Positions 1 through 12,558 of a stretch of 48,609 bases of DNA are shown here, piece after piece. The notes beneath the pieces are model-generated. The model made no database searches. It worked only from the letters and a program-made list of their open reading frames with translations, and was not told the origin of the DNA. The position numbers were made by a program, and so were the translations under genes. Origin of the DNA: Phoronis australis. Taxonomy: Eukaryota > Phoronida > Phoronidae. The stretch spans positions 357,703 through 406,311 of the forward strand of contig NMRA01000133.1 in assembly GCA_002633005.1 (NCBI GenBank). The letters run 5' to 3'. Each line of letters begins with the position of its first letter. Positions within the stretch are counted from its first letter, which is position 1.

Positions 1-60
1 ACTTCCATAGAACAGGTATAAGGAACATCACGCTCAGATGTGTGACTCTTCATGATCAAT

Positions 61-66
61 TTTATT
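61..66 (-). terminator. Possible polyadenylation signal, minus strand
   Basis: TTTATT on plus is AATAAA on minus at the left edge of the window. It could end a minus-strand transcript, but no coding exon ties it to a gene. Confidence 0.2.
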
Positions 67-73
67 ACAAGAG

Positions 74-2395
74 TGAATTTTCACAGAGAATTTCCTTCTA
101 AGCTGCGCCCTCTGATTTAATTCTCTACAAAATGTTCAATTTCCGGGTTCAAAGCTCAACAGAACTGAGAAATCCAGCTTAGAATGGTGAACTATACAAA
201 CTTAAAGGCGAACCGTACAATAGAATGTTAAGTTATTACGATATTTGACAAAAATACGTATCTTAATGCAGAAATGAGAAAAATATCTCGTTTTCAAACA
301 GGTGAACACATTTAATGAGTCTTTAGAAGATTACACATCAAATGTCCCGTAGACGCACTTTATCTGTTACACCTGCAGACACAGCTAGAAAATGTAAACT
401 TCTACACGTATTTATTAACACAAAGTCACATTTGTAACGAAGTCATAGCTTAAAGCTCTTTCACAAACATTTCTATTGCCCTGTATGATTTAAATACCTG
501 TCCAATGAAATGAATTCATATAACAAAATCTTAGCAATATTCATTCTCATCAGATTTGTAAAAGCAAAAATTTAATCTCTGCAACAAGAATGGTAGTTGT
601 TAACATTGGCATGCTGGCCTGAAGGTTTGACAATCAGTAGTTAATGCTGTACTTGAATTTACTATAATCAATTTTTAGATGGTCATGCGATGAATGGAAT
701 TTCTAAAGGAAAGAAACAAATTGTAGACAAAGATGGAAAAATCCATACAGTTCAATAGAATCAGTCACCTTGACAACAGAACATGGCCTTCACGTCTTAA
801 AGTGAAGGCGCATGTATTTTTCAATTAACCATCACTCTTGGGTTTTGTAATGGAAACATACACTTTCCACTGTCCACAAACTATTATGGTAAAATCTCTC
901 CAATTTAAGACAAGATGCGGCAGACAAGAGGAATTTTATTTTATTTTTTAAAAAAGATATGTTGTACCAAATTAATACTTTTCTATTGTACCATAGCTGA
1001 CATATGACAAAGTGATGAAAATTGTGGGTTGTCACATCAACGTTAAGGGGACTTTGAAAAAAACAAAAAGGGCAATTTTGTCCGAAATGAGTGAAATTTA
1101 GCCATATGTCATGTGTTACAGTCTCCTAATAATTATGACACATCACCTGGAAACACAACACAAGCGTGAAGACAATTATCCAACATTGCCTCATGTTCAG
1201 TGTGCTAAACAAAGATATTCATAAATTTCCCATAGATTAGCGACCATAACCACAGGGGTTCTCGGTCACTGGACTTATTGATAAAAGGCAAGGTGTGTTA
1301 ATCGATAAGAAGAATCCATAGAGAGGCTAATTAGTACAGACTCATCGGTAATGATTTTTTCATCTTAACAAATTTATCTTGTCTTCTATTTAGAGCATCG
1401 TAGAAAGGGAATCACAACTAAATAGCAATTGCTTAATGGAACAGAATTTTAACGGATGAAATACCAAAGTTTTGCGTTATACATATTGATATAAATTGTG
1501 TGTTGTTGAAATGGGGTTCACATAGATTGAATATGAGAACAATAAGGGTTAGTACAAATGTGAAAACCATTATAACTGACCAACAGATGGCAGGTTCAGC
1601 TACGTCTTAATACTGAACTGATTTGTGTTAACACCTATGCTCAGCTTAACGCTTACTTGCAAAAATGTGCCCGGCTTAGCGCTCATGCTCTATGGTCGAG
1701 ATGAATGCTTTGAAGCAACTGTGTCCTTGAGAATGTCCGACTCGCGTGAATTTTAGCTCCCAAAAACCTACGCAAGTTGAATACACTCGAGTAGTGAACT
1801 GTTGGAAATCGAACTATTGGGGTACCTTGTCCTATTCGGGCCTAAAATAACGAAATTTCCTGCTACGCTTTATTTCATTATTACAACGAAAACGCCATGG
1901 TAACCCTCATTGACCACTGGTGCAAGCACTTCCCCCGCCTTTATCTAGAGGATGTCCAGGGCTTTCAAATGGACATCCCGACTCAAATTTAGAACCCTAG
2001 CAACGATGTCTTGTTCAACATTAAGAAGTAGAGTACCTTAAGCATGGTGTCACTTCCTAAACAGCAGCTCCATTGTTCAACATTAAGAAGTAGAGTACCT
2101 TAAGCATGGTGTCACTTCCTAAACAGCAGCTCCACGTGTACTTTTAGACAACAACTGTTTTAGCGCATTAACATTCAAAACCCTTGAACGCATTAATTAG
2201 TTTCATGGGGGAAACAGATATAGAGTATCCAAATTACACACTTCAAACGAGAAATGCTAGAAATGTTAATTAAAATTCTCACAACTCTGTCACAATTACA
2301 AAAGACGCTCCAAGTAAGTTAGTTGTTCACCATCAGCCTTGTGGGTACATGATCTGACTATTACTGCGTGAAGCACTCAGATTTTTCATACGTAC
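74..2395. other. No gene recognised
   Basis: AT-rich sequence with no convincing exon on either strand. It contains a perfect 62-bp tandem duplication (2011-2134). It may be intron or 3' UTR of a minus-strand gene. Confidence 0.5.
2011..2134. repeat. Perfect 62-bp tandem duplication
   Basis: The block TTGTTCAACATTAAGAAGTA through CAGCAGCTCCA occurs twice back to back (2011-2072 and 2073-2134) with no differences seen. It looks like a recent tandem duplication. Confidence 0.95.
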
Positions 2396-2473
2396 ACGAC
2401 TTCGTAATTTGTAAGTGAAAATAGATGTTCCCCGCACAACTTTTTCAGATAAGAAGTCGCCTACAATAGCCAT
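2396..2473 (-). CDS. Candidate first exon of an unknown minus-strand gene
   Basis: The ATG at 2473 opens MAIVGDFLSEKVVRGTSIFT and reaches a GTACGTATG donor after 2396 (26 codons, phase 0). A possible promoter lies directly upstream. No family is recognised and no downstream exon was found between 1 and 2395. An overlapping out-of-frame ATG in GCCGCCATG context lies just upstream, so the start is uncertain. Confidence 0.3.
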
Positions 2474-2575
2474 TTTCCAACATGGCGGCAACACAATGAG
2501 ATGTACGCTCCGTCGCTAGACGCTGATTGAACAGCTGGCCAATAGCGTTTGGCCGGTTCTTGATTGTGGAGTTAG
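2474..2575. promoter_or_regulatory. Promoter-like patch with YY1-type and CCAAT motifs
   Basis: In an otherwise AT-rich stretch this patch has CCAACATGGCGGC (complement of the YY1 core GCCGCCATNTTG), GGCCAATAGCG (CCAAT box) and several CpGs. It lies directly upstream of the minus-strand ATG at 2473. Inference from motifs only. Confidence 0.35.
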
Positions 2576-5500
2576 TTGCAAAGTGTAATATTCAAATAAA
2601 CCGTGATACAAAAATGTCAAGCCTTTCAAAATGTGCCTCTCGACCCTGTCCACTGTTATACAACATAACTTGACACTGACCCACATGACGGTTGTTTTTG
2701 AGCTCTCACAATGACAAAGAGTTCAGTCGAATGTTTGGAATTTGTCCGAAACAGAGCACTTTCGATTTTCCTGCAAAATTCATTTGACTTGAGGAAATAA
2801 AATACCACTTTTGTCCTGTACAGCTAACCCAGCAATGTAGACACAGGGACCCTCAACAAATGAGGATGCAACTCATACTGAAGGCAGACCAAATATGGCA
2901 GAATTGCCCTAAAAGCATGTTAAGAAAACAGATTCCTTTCACCGCATTGTCAATGATATTTCTCTTGAGCTGTAATCTGTGTATTTCACGACTTATACTC
3001 TCCATGAAAGTCTAGTTTTGAGACCAGGCAACATCTTTATCTGTGCTGTCCTTAGGGGATCAATGTTCTCGATATTTACATGGTGAATTTTCGCTTCATT
3101 GTCGAGATTACCTGTCAGAGGTTCTTGTCATCTAAAAGTTCGGTGAAGATGCCAAAATGGGTGTTGGAGAATATATTAAGCTGTTGGCCAAAGAAAACAA
3201 GGCAAACTAATGACACTATTGTAAATAAGAACTACCTAAATTGGCTACTCTGCTATTTATGTACATGCAAAAGCTGTTTTATCTCAGAGTTATGGCTCTG
3301 TAGTGTTTAACACCATCCAATGCATGCAACAGCCCGTGTAGAAAAAACACTTGAATAGCGAAGCAGCTGTGTTTTTATGGTTTATTAACATTTATTGCAA
3401 TAAAAACAAGGATAAAGTTTAATTTAGAAGTCATCTTTTAGGTAAAAACACAGTGTCTGATTGAGTACAGGTCTTGTACTAGGTTAACATGACTGACGAT
3501 AACTTTTGCGTATTCTTCACCAACCAAATCCAGCATGTAAATCGAAAATTGATGTCACAGAAGGCTTACTCACTGCAGGGACTGATAAACCAAACACAAT
3601 GATAAACAAAGACCTACATCCTATGTGCATGTTTCCTTTGAAGTATGTAAATGGCTGGCTACTTGAGAGCTGGTGAAAACAGTCTAAGTGCCCGCAAGAG
3701 ACTAGGTTCACATGAGTGGGAAAACAATAACAGTTTCATTGGTTAAAACATATAACAAAAACTATCACTTTAGCCATAAATGGACCATTTTCACCAGCAC
3801 TTTGTATCCTCACCAGTCAAATAGCTTTAAGTGGAACTAGCATGCCAAGTCCAGTCTGTGATTGCCTGGTCAAATTAGTTAGAAACACAACATAATTTAC
3901 CGGACCATGTGAATATGAAGTACGTTGAAAATTGCCAAATGTTTTGTGTAAAAAATGATCCATCGTAGAATTTTTTGTTTTCACATTTACAAAGTTGTCA
4001 ATGAGTATAACTGCACTTTGTTTAGCACAGATTACCTTAAAATAGCATTGTCGTTTAGATCCTGTTATGCATTAGCATAGATAGGCGCCTGCAAATATAC
4101 CTTTAATGGCAAACTGATGTAATGAAAATATGTGCACTATCTTACATTTATAAATTGAGTAATGAGCCCAAGAACCAAGAACCTCTCACCCCTGTTCATG
4201 GGTGCTAATGTGCTGAGCAAACCGCCAGGGAAGCGCCAGCAAAAGTGGCACATAAACCAGTTCACATTTGTGGAGTTTTTGCTACTAAAGTTCTTAAAGC
4301 AAATACGCCAATGTTTTAGGGATTAGTTTTAACTGTTCATATTACCGGCATTTTTACTACTAGCACACGGTAAGTGTAGGAGAAAATACCAGCATTTTAA
4401 AACCAGTGAGTGAACGACGTATTAGGTCTACATTTTGTCTGGTGGGATTTTACCCTTAATTAACAACCACAAGTTACTAAAATGATTATTTCATATATGA
4501 ATAATAAAGATTTGTAATTAACCAATATCATAAGACATGAAATTTACATTTAAAAGACTCTTGTCGCTGTGCAAAACCGACACTGGTCAGAAAAACGTGA
4601 ATTATATCAATTTTTAATCAAAAATGAGGAATATTTTCCATGAAAAAAATTCCAGAACGTTGGTTGCCAGTATAGCAATTAATATTTATAAATGACCATA
4701 CAGACTCAAATTTAGGCATAACCTGTAACATTCTGAGCATAACTAAATACAAATGTAGACTTCTCAGTTTCCGTAAAATGAAGACACTACAAATGCACAC
4801 AATTTTAATAAGGCTAGTCATGTTTCTAAAATCCCACTGGCATTACATCCTGTCAATAAAGTCTCAGGTGAAAACATTGTAAGCATTGTGTGGCATTTTT
4901 CATACATGGGAAGCTAAGAACTAAACATCTATAAAATGCCGCTTTTGTTGCAGCCTTTGTTATCGTCATCGTCATCGCATGGTTTAAGCACGCGAATTAT
5001 TGATTCCATGTAGCCAGTATGCTTTGGGAAAAATCTATGATGGGTGAGACAGTGTCAAATGAACCCAAGCATAGTAATAAGGCAGGGACTTGGTGAATTC
5101 AAAGAAACGGTCGATGACAAATTTTTCGGAAAATTCTAGAATGAAAACAAGAATGGAGACAAGTGAAAATTTTGTTACACTAAAAGCTTACAAATTTCAG
5201 ACCAAAATATTTGCCAAGTTCGTCCTTTTCATCTTTCAAAGGCTCTGAACATTGCTGTGAATGCCCGCAACTTTTCAAAATATTGCTTGATGGTAGTTAC
5301 ACGATAACGAATTTCAAAATCGTTAAGTATAATTTTAGTACTACTTATTATCTAATGAAAAACGCCAAAAAATAAAATTTCACTTCGCCGCCCGCCATAT
5401 AGCGTCCTCAATTGTCAAGATTTTACTGTTTATCGTGTTTTTATGTAAGATAAGCAGCACCAAATCATGATGAAATCTCATCGAATCAAAACACAACATG

Positions 5501-7670
5501 TCGGACGATTGAAATTTCCTTTTCTCTTTTGAAAATAAATGAGAATTATCACCCTTTTTGCCAAGATTGACTCAGCTGATTGTTTACCACAAGCTGACAT
5601 GTTGGGCATATCAGCCATTGTGAGTGAAATTATTTTGGAATATAGTACACAGTATGATGGTACTCAAAACAACTTGTTAAGGGAGGATTCTCGAAAGATT
5701 AGCTCAGATGAAGAACACTTATGACCCAATCGACAGAGTTCAAGGTAATGTTCTGTTACCAAAGTATACAGTGCTATGGTCAACCACCACGAGTTGACAC
5801 TTCGCTGGGTTCTTTGGAGGAGGCAAAGTTTCCCCATGTGTTTAAGAAATTTGGTTATTTAATTTTAATCAAAGTAAAAGAATGACTAAAATACAGTTTG
5901 AAAGTAGCAAAAATCAATCATAACATAGCTATGGAAGCAATTATGAGGCACCAGTCTAAACCCATTAAAAATCAAAAAGAGCAATTTCCAAATAACTTTC
6001 ATTGAAAAGCTTACATTTTATCATATCCCGAATATTGCAATGAACACAGTCATGGCAGATTTCTAAAATTTAATGTTATACCATTGTGAAAAATGATAAA
6101 GGAATAATGAAATACCAGTGCACAAGTATCTACGTTTACATGATAAAGTTTCTTCAGTTTAGAGCACGATATGGGGGACAAGTACAAAATCCTTTTATCA
6201 AAATTTTCAACAAAATAAACAGGAAAAAAATTTACTTCACCATTTCCAAAGTTTATATAAATGAACAAACTAGGAAATTCGAACCTATTATCAATACATA
6301 TAGCTGTCGTAAGTGCAGTCATACCTAAAATTTCCATAGGCACGTGACTACGAACAAGACGCTGCATTTTGTATAAAAGCGAAATATTGGAACTGACGTT
6401 CATACTCAGATTTACAAATTACAATATGGACTACAATAACACTTTTGATAAAATGGGCCCTAGAACTCTTTCCAAGAAAACATAAACTGAAAATAAAGAA
6501 TATTCTTTTGATGAAAACTTCAAAATTAGGCCAATGATGATAACAAAGCAGATGGAATCACTCACTGGAGACTTTTTCTCAGTTATCTAATATTCCATGG
6601 TTATGAACAATATGCGGGCATTATGGCCAGGTCTTTATCACTTCCAGATGACTTGACAGCATATTCTAAGGTGACATAGAGCACATTTACTAACTGATTT
6701 TATGTGCATTAGTTGAGGAATAGGACAGATAAACCAGTGCCCCTATCTTAATGGGCTATTAAACAAGATTAGCTGTACATTCATTAAGCTGCCCAGAGGG
6801 ATCAAAGAGATGACTTGATCTCCAAGCTAATATCCAATACTGCCAGGCTTAACCTTAGATTGATGATGACAATTGACTGACAACTCTTCGTTCCGCACCA
6901 AATATTCCCCTTTATTACAATCGATCAAGAAAAATAGCCCAAAACCCAATAGGTATATGACATGAATTGACCGTTAAGAGAGTTTGTTTCAACAGTTTTT
7001 GAGAACAACCCTTCCTGTCCACTAACCGAAATTTACAATTTCCATCTTATACAGAAATACGGCATGGTTACTACCGTATGACAGTCAAAGGTGTACGGCA
7101 GTTGCTGAAACCTACCACAAAAGTTCAGATACTCTTGTGTAAAATTATACCCAATGGCACGGCTCCAATCCATAGATAACTAGGCAGAGCATATGGCATT
7201 CTACACTTCCGCCCATCGAATTAACACAATTGTCAATATTTAGTCGAATAACACATGCGTGAGGAAATACTACACACATCTGATATGAGACTTATCCAGA
7301 AAGAGCAATAACACAAAAGAACATTTTCTTCCAAAATAATGAATCATTGTTAAAAGCGGAACTCGTTACGTCATGTTCTTGGGGAAACACCATGTTGTTC
7401 ATTTGCAAGCAATGCACAACAACAAAAATTAGACACGCAAGTGAAACAAGTCTTTTAAAAGAGTTGTGAGAGCAAGAAACCATCTTTCGCTTGACCTAAT
7501 TTCTAATTCTGGTATAAAAATGGGTCAAATACGAAACGCAATTTCTCTCATTCACCGACATTTTGAGACGAGTATTTTTGAGTGAATCGGTTGATTGTAT
7601 GCCACCGTACACGACGGTTGAAAAGAACTCATAAAATGCACTGCGAAATCTCACTGCGCTGATGCTGTCT
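2576..7670. other. No gene recognised
   Basis: AT-rich non-coding DNA. Open frames are short, lack family motifs and are not flanked by a consistent set of splice sites. An open frame at 5539-5724 plus has no recognisable match. Confidence 0.5.
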
Positions 7671-7889
7671 AACAACTCAAACGCCATCTAGTGACAAGAC
7701 GGGGAGTTTATTCTGTTGCCGATACATCGGAAAACGATTATTGGCAAGTTTTGAAAAGAAATAATAAAACAAGAGCAACATACTAGACGCCATATTGCTG
7801 TACTGTTTAGAAAACAGTATTACAGAAGGCGACTTATTTTTCACGGCTGATAAACCAGCCTTCAAGCAAGACAAATACCATAACTTATG

Positions 7890-8160
7890 GTAAATATTCT
7901 CTAACTTGGGAATGTCTCTAGAATTTGGGCCACGGAATCTTTGGCAAAAATTAAATTTCTTTGATTCTGGAATTTGATACGACGGTGATAATTGGTGTTC
8001 ATCATATTTCTCATATTTCAGAAAATGTGTTTTCAATCTAAAGAGTGAGAATATTTTGCTGTCTTTCCAATGATTCATGAATTTGGGATGGACAATATTG
8101 TTTATTTCTAGAAATTGTGACAAGCTCCGATAGTGAATGAAATAATTATTTTTTCGAGTC
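7890..8160. repeat. Copy of a dispersed AT-rich repeat family
   Basis: Blocks such as GATTCTGGAATTTG, TTCATCATATTTCT and GATAGTGAATGAAAT recur in diverged form at about 18170-18520, 32150-32530 and 24420-24530. The 148-codon minus-strand open frame here (7677-8123) overlaps the repeat and is not considered a gene. Confidence 0.5.
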
Positions 8161-8627
8161 CAAAATAGATAACTTTTACCATACGCCTGGGATGTTTTCT
8201 AGTGTTTGATACCTACAGGCTTGCCTTGATCAGGGGGGAGGGACATTTTATCTGCCTAGCAATAACACAACAGTCAGTTTCCCCAGGATTTAAAGTTATG
8301 GTAGTCTTTTAGCGCAAAAGGCCGGTTCATAATCATAGCACTTTAAACTCACAGAAATATTCTTAAGATAATGCTGCAAGACTTTATCTTTGAATTCAGC
8401 GGAAATATTCACAAAACTATAAATCTTAATATATAATATAATATTTTCTGAAAGTAGAAACCCTGTAGAATTTGATTTTTGACTGCTCATCTGCCATTAA
8501 CTGGATCCGTGACCATGTCGTTAAGTAAAATTTAGCAAAAAACTTCAGGTGCATTGATTGCAAAAAGGATCCATAACGAGGCTAAATTTATTTTGATATA
8601 AATGGTCACGATGAAAGTTAAAAAATA

Positions 8628-9008
8628 AATGAACATCAAAGTAAACGGGTGGTGATGCTGACGTCATCGAAGTTATCGCAAGGTAACGCTCCACGCTAAG
8701 ATTTTTTTCAATGAGACAATTTGAGAACCTTTACATGTGCTAAATGACATTAAACTTATTTTTAAATCTATCAGGTGATATTAGAGCAGCTATTAGTATG
8801 ATAAAAGTGGCACCTGGCGATAACTTTGATTGCACCAAAGTTAAGCGTTCATACTGCACCGCAGCGTCGACGCTGCGCTATTAAATCCACCTGTTAACTG
8901 CGATGTTAACTGGCGCTGTTAACTGCGATCCAGGACTGGAGTTAAGCATTCATACTGACCGCAACACCCCAAACCATCGAGACGTCGATCTTAGTATGAA
9001 AGGCCCTA
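8628..9008. mobile_element. MITE-like element, family A, 5'-deleted copy
   Basis: This corresponds to 11294-11674 in the other duplication copy. It keeps the right end (TATGAAAGGCCCTA) but lacks the left terminal repeat. Confidence 0.65.
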
Positions 9009-9229
9009 TTGTTTACCGAAAGCACCTCTAGTAGATTGATCTCAATGGCCAATAGCCTTAAAAGATACCATGGACACGCAATCAACTAGAGTACACCATA
9101 AAAATTATTCAGACATGACCTGGAATTAACAGTCATTACGCCTGGGCAGAAGCCCACCTAGTCTTCCTTCCTAGTCTTCCCTCGTGACTGAGAATGAAGC
9201 GTAATGAACAGGAAAATTAGTGAGGTGGC

Positions 9230-9816
9230 TAAAGGCCCTTTCCCATATAGTTAACTTTGCTATTATCAAAGCTTTGATGTTACTGTGGTTAACCGCGAAG
9301 TTAAGTGTTAGTGTTCACATCAACTTCGGAATTATAGTTCAGTGGAGTTATCGCAAGGTGGCGCCTTGCTGTTTTTTGACAGTGCTTGCCATTAAAAATG
9401 TCAAAGGCATTTCTTTTTCCCCAGATGGAAATTAGAACATTACTTCAAAAGGCAGCTAACAGTTGGGACGGTGATGAACTAGATGACACATTAAAACATT
9501 TGACTCTTGCGCAAGCAGTAATTTTTTTAAAGTAAAGAATTCATCAACAAACACAAACTGTAACAGAATAATGGCAACATAATTATTTGAACACAATATT
9601 AACAAATAGTGACTCCTGCCCATAGCTCCGATGGCATCGAAGTTAAGTGTTGCCATAGTAGTGAAGCGTCAACATTTCACTGTTAAATACACCTCTTTAC
9701 TTCAGAGTTAACTTGTTTTGTGCTGTTAACTTTGATTCAAAACCATAGTCGAGTGTTCCCATTGATTGAAGCTTTGACAGCACCGAAGCTTCGGAGGAAG
9801 TGGGAAAGCCCTTTAA
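9230..9816. mobile_element. MITE-like element, family B (587 bp), copy 1
   Basis: The ends are TAAAGGCCCTTTCCCA and, inverted, TTAAAGGGCTTTCCCA. The interior has GTTAACTTTG motifs and a GAAGCTTCGG palindrome. It is non-coding. The open frame at 9220-9435 crosses its left end and is not taken as a gene. Confidence 0.65.
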
Positions 9817-10741
9817 GCCATTCCGCAATTAAGAATTTTGCATCCGTAACAGTCACTACTAGTCACTTTTGCTGTTAACAGAATTAGCAGTTATGGTGGG
9901 GAGCAGCATTTTGTCGAATTACTTTTGTCTTGTAATGTAAATCGTTTATAATGACAAAGACAGCATCCACATTAATCAGTTAATTACAAATAAGTAGTCA
10001 TCGCCGTTATTAAGAAAAACAAAATTATATTACCAACTCCCAAGAAACCAGCCTGACAAAGGATTGATAAAACATTATCGTGGATTATAAGAGAGAGACG
10101 ACAATAATTGTGCTAAAGCCACAAATTCCAGAAGGGAATAAAAGTTGAAAAGTCATCCTGCAGTCTACCCTTAGCAGACTAACAGTATTAACAGAAATTA
10201 TCATTTTTAATGTCAGTGCACAACCATGTTGGTGAGATGAACGCATAAACAGAGACAAATCACTCAAACAAAGTAAACATTATTAGTCATCTCGTTGAAC
10301 AAGCAGAGGAATTGTAAAATACACCTGCACAAAGGCTTGAAAAGGTAAGTCCTGCCATGAAAACAATGACTACAAAGAACTGTCTGAAATTTTGGAATCA
10401 ATGAACTGAAAAGTCATGGATCTGCTTGAATAAAATGGTATCTGATGATTACTCAAACTACCATTATGAATGTGGTTTCACTGATGTGAAAACAATCACA
10501 GCATGATCCAGTGTGATTGAGTTTAACCGCAAACTATTATCCCAGATCCTCACTTTCATCATAGAGAGATTGTCCAAAGAGTAAATACTAAAAAAACAAT
10601 TGGCAAATACCACAAAAACATTCCAATTACCCACCATTTTTTAAAGGAAGCTTTTGACAGCAATGACAAGCAGTTGAAAAGGGGACATGCATGGGAAGGG
10701 GACATGCATGGGGTACATCTGTCAAACATCGCATCATCTAA

Positions 10742-10742
10742 N
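10742..10742. other. Ambiguous base (N) at the duplication junction
   Basis: The only N in the window falls exactly between the end of duplication copy 1 (10740) and the first matching base of copy 2 (10743). It marks a possible assembly join. Confidence 0.95.
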
Positions 10743-11200
10743 AAGTAAAATTTAGCAAAAAACTTCAGGTGCATTGATTGCAAAAAGGATCCATAACGAG
10801 GCTAAATTTATTTTGATATAAATGGTCACGATGAAAGTTAAAAAATACTGTTAGTTTCCTAAAGTATCGTTTTATTTTTGTTTAAAGCAACTTCTGTTTT
10901 CTCACAATAATGATAGAATCCTAATTTTGATGGAATGTCGTGCAAAAGTAGAATATTTTAAAAACTCCTAATAATGTTTTGTAGAACAGTACATAAACCA
11001 TGATATATTATGAAGTTTTATATGAACTAATAAGTCATTTCTGACATACTATGATCCAGAGTTTGCCAAATCAGAAAGAAAAGCTTTCCACAAAGCAATT
11101 TAAAAAGTACGTATACTAAAAATTTTTGAGTTTACATTCACGGCAGTCCCAGTGATAACTTTTACTATCAGGGCCAATGGAATGCCTAGGTTAAATTCAT

Positions 11201-11674
11201 TAGGCCCTTTCATATTGACTTAACTCTGGTCTGAGTGGAGCGTCGACGTAAACAGCGCAGTTAACTGGACCGCTCATACTGGCTTCGGTAGTAAATGAAC
11301 ATCAAAGTAAACGGGTGGTGATGCTGACGTCATCGAAGTTATCGCAATGTAACGCTCCACGCTAAGATTTTTTTCAATGAGACAATTTGAGAACCTTTAC
11401 ATGTGCTAAATGACATTAAACTTATTTCTAAATCTATCAGTAGTTATTAGAGCAGCTATTAGTATGATAAAAGTGGCACCTGGCGATAACTTTGATTGGA
11501 CCAAAGTTAAGCGTTCATACTGCACCGCAGCGTCGACGCTGCGCTATTAAATCCACCTGTTAACTGCGATGTTAACTGGAGCTGTTAACTGCGATCCAGG
11601 ACTGGAGTTAAGCATTCATACTGACCGCAACACCCCAAACCATCGAGACGTCGATCTTAGTATGAAAGGCCCTA
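11201..11674. mobile_element. MITE-like element, family A (474 bp), full length in copy 2
   Basis: The ends are TAGGCCCTTTCATATTGA and, inverted, TAGGGCCTTTCATACTAA. The interior has repeated GTTAACTG and CATACTG motifs. No transposase is encoded. Its 5' end lies inside the block missing from duplication copy 1. Confidence 0.7.
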
Positions 11675-11894
11675 CTGTTTACCGAAAGCACCTCTAGTAG
11701 ATTGATCTCAATGGCCAATAGCCTTAAAAGATACCATGGACATGCAATCAACTAGAGTACACCATAAAAATTATTCAGACATGACCTGGAATTAACAGTC
11801 ATTACGCCTGGCAGAAGCCCACCTAGTCTTCCTTCCTAGTCTTCCCTCGTGACTGAGAATGAAGCGTAATGAACAGGAAAATTAGTGAGGTGGC

Positions 11895-12558
11895 TAAAGG
11901 CCCTTTCCCATATATAGTTAACTTTGCTATTATCAAAGCTTTGATGTTACTGTGGTTAACCGCGAAGTTAAGTGTTAGTGTTCCCATCAACTTCGGAATT
12001 ATAGTTCTGTGGAGTTATCGCAAGGTGGCGCCTTGCTGTTTTTTGACAGTGCTTGCCATTAAAAATGTCAAAGGCATTTCCTTTTCCCCAGATGGAAATT
12101 AGAACATTACTTCAAAAGGCAGCTAACAGTTGGGACGGTGATGATGAACTAGATGACACATTAAAACATTTGACTCTTGCGCAAGCTAACAGCTGATCCA
12201 AACAAAGGCAATATAGCGTGGTGGGAACTCGCTTTGCGTATACTGCACATTCAGTAATTTTTTTAATGTACAGAATTCATCAACAAATACAAACTGAAAA
12301 AGAATGATTATAACAGCAACATAATTATTTGAACGCAATATTAACAAATAGTGACTCCTGCCAATATCTCCGATGGCATCGAAGTTAAGTGTTCCCATAG
12401 TACTGAAGCGTCAACATTTCACTGTTAAATACATCTCTTTACTTCAGAGTTAACTTGTTTTGTGCTGTTAACTTTGATTCAAGACCATAGTCGAGTGTTC
12501 CCATTGATTGAAGCTTTGACAGCACCGAAGCTTCGGAGGAAGTGGGAAAGCCCTTTAA
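11895..12558. mobile_element. MITE-like element, family B (664 bp), copy 2
   Basis: Same element as 9230-9816 in the second duplication copy. It is longer because of a block of about 67 bp near 12187-12253 within the palindromic context CTTGCGCAAG. Confidence 0.65.

Larger units (their letters stand above)
8523..10740. repeat. Large tandem duplication, copy 1 (2218 bp)
   Basis: Copy 1 aligns almost base for base with 10743-13482. It begins AAGTAAAATTTAGCAAAAAA and ends TCGCATCATCTA. Relative to copy 2 it lacks a 444-bp block and a block of about 67 bp, and has a few small differences (for example CCTGGGCAG against CCTGGCAG). The two copies are separated by the window's only N. Confidence 0.95.

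Noticed and set aside
7677-8123. 148-codon open frame on the minus strand, the longest in the left third
   Set aside because: It overlaps a dispersed AT-rich repeat with diverged copies at 18170, 24420 and 32150. It has no recognisable motif and no neighbouring exon.
10848-11291. 444-bp TA-flanked block read as a mariner-type insertion
   Set aside because: Its ends are not inverted repeats and it contains half of a MITE whose other half lies outside, so a deletion in the other copy explains it better.
9220-12102. Similar open frames at 9220-9435 and 11869-12102
   Set aside because: They lie across the left end of the family B MITE in both duplication copies.
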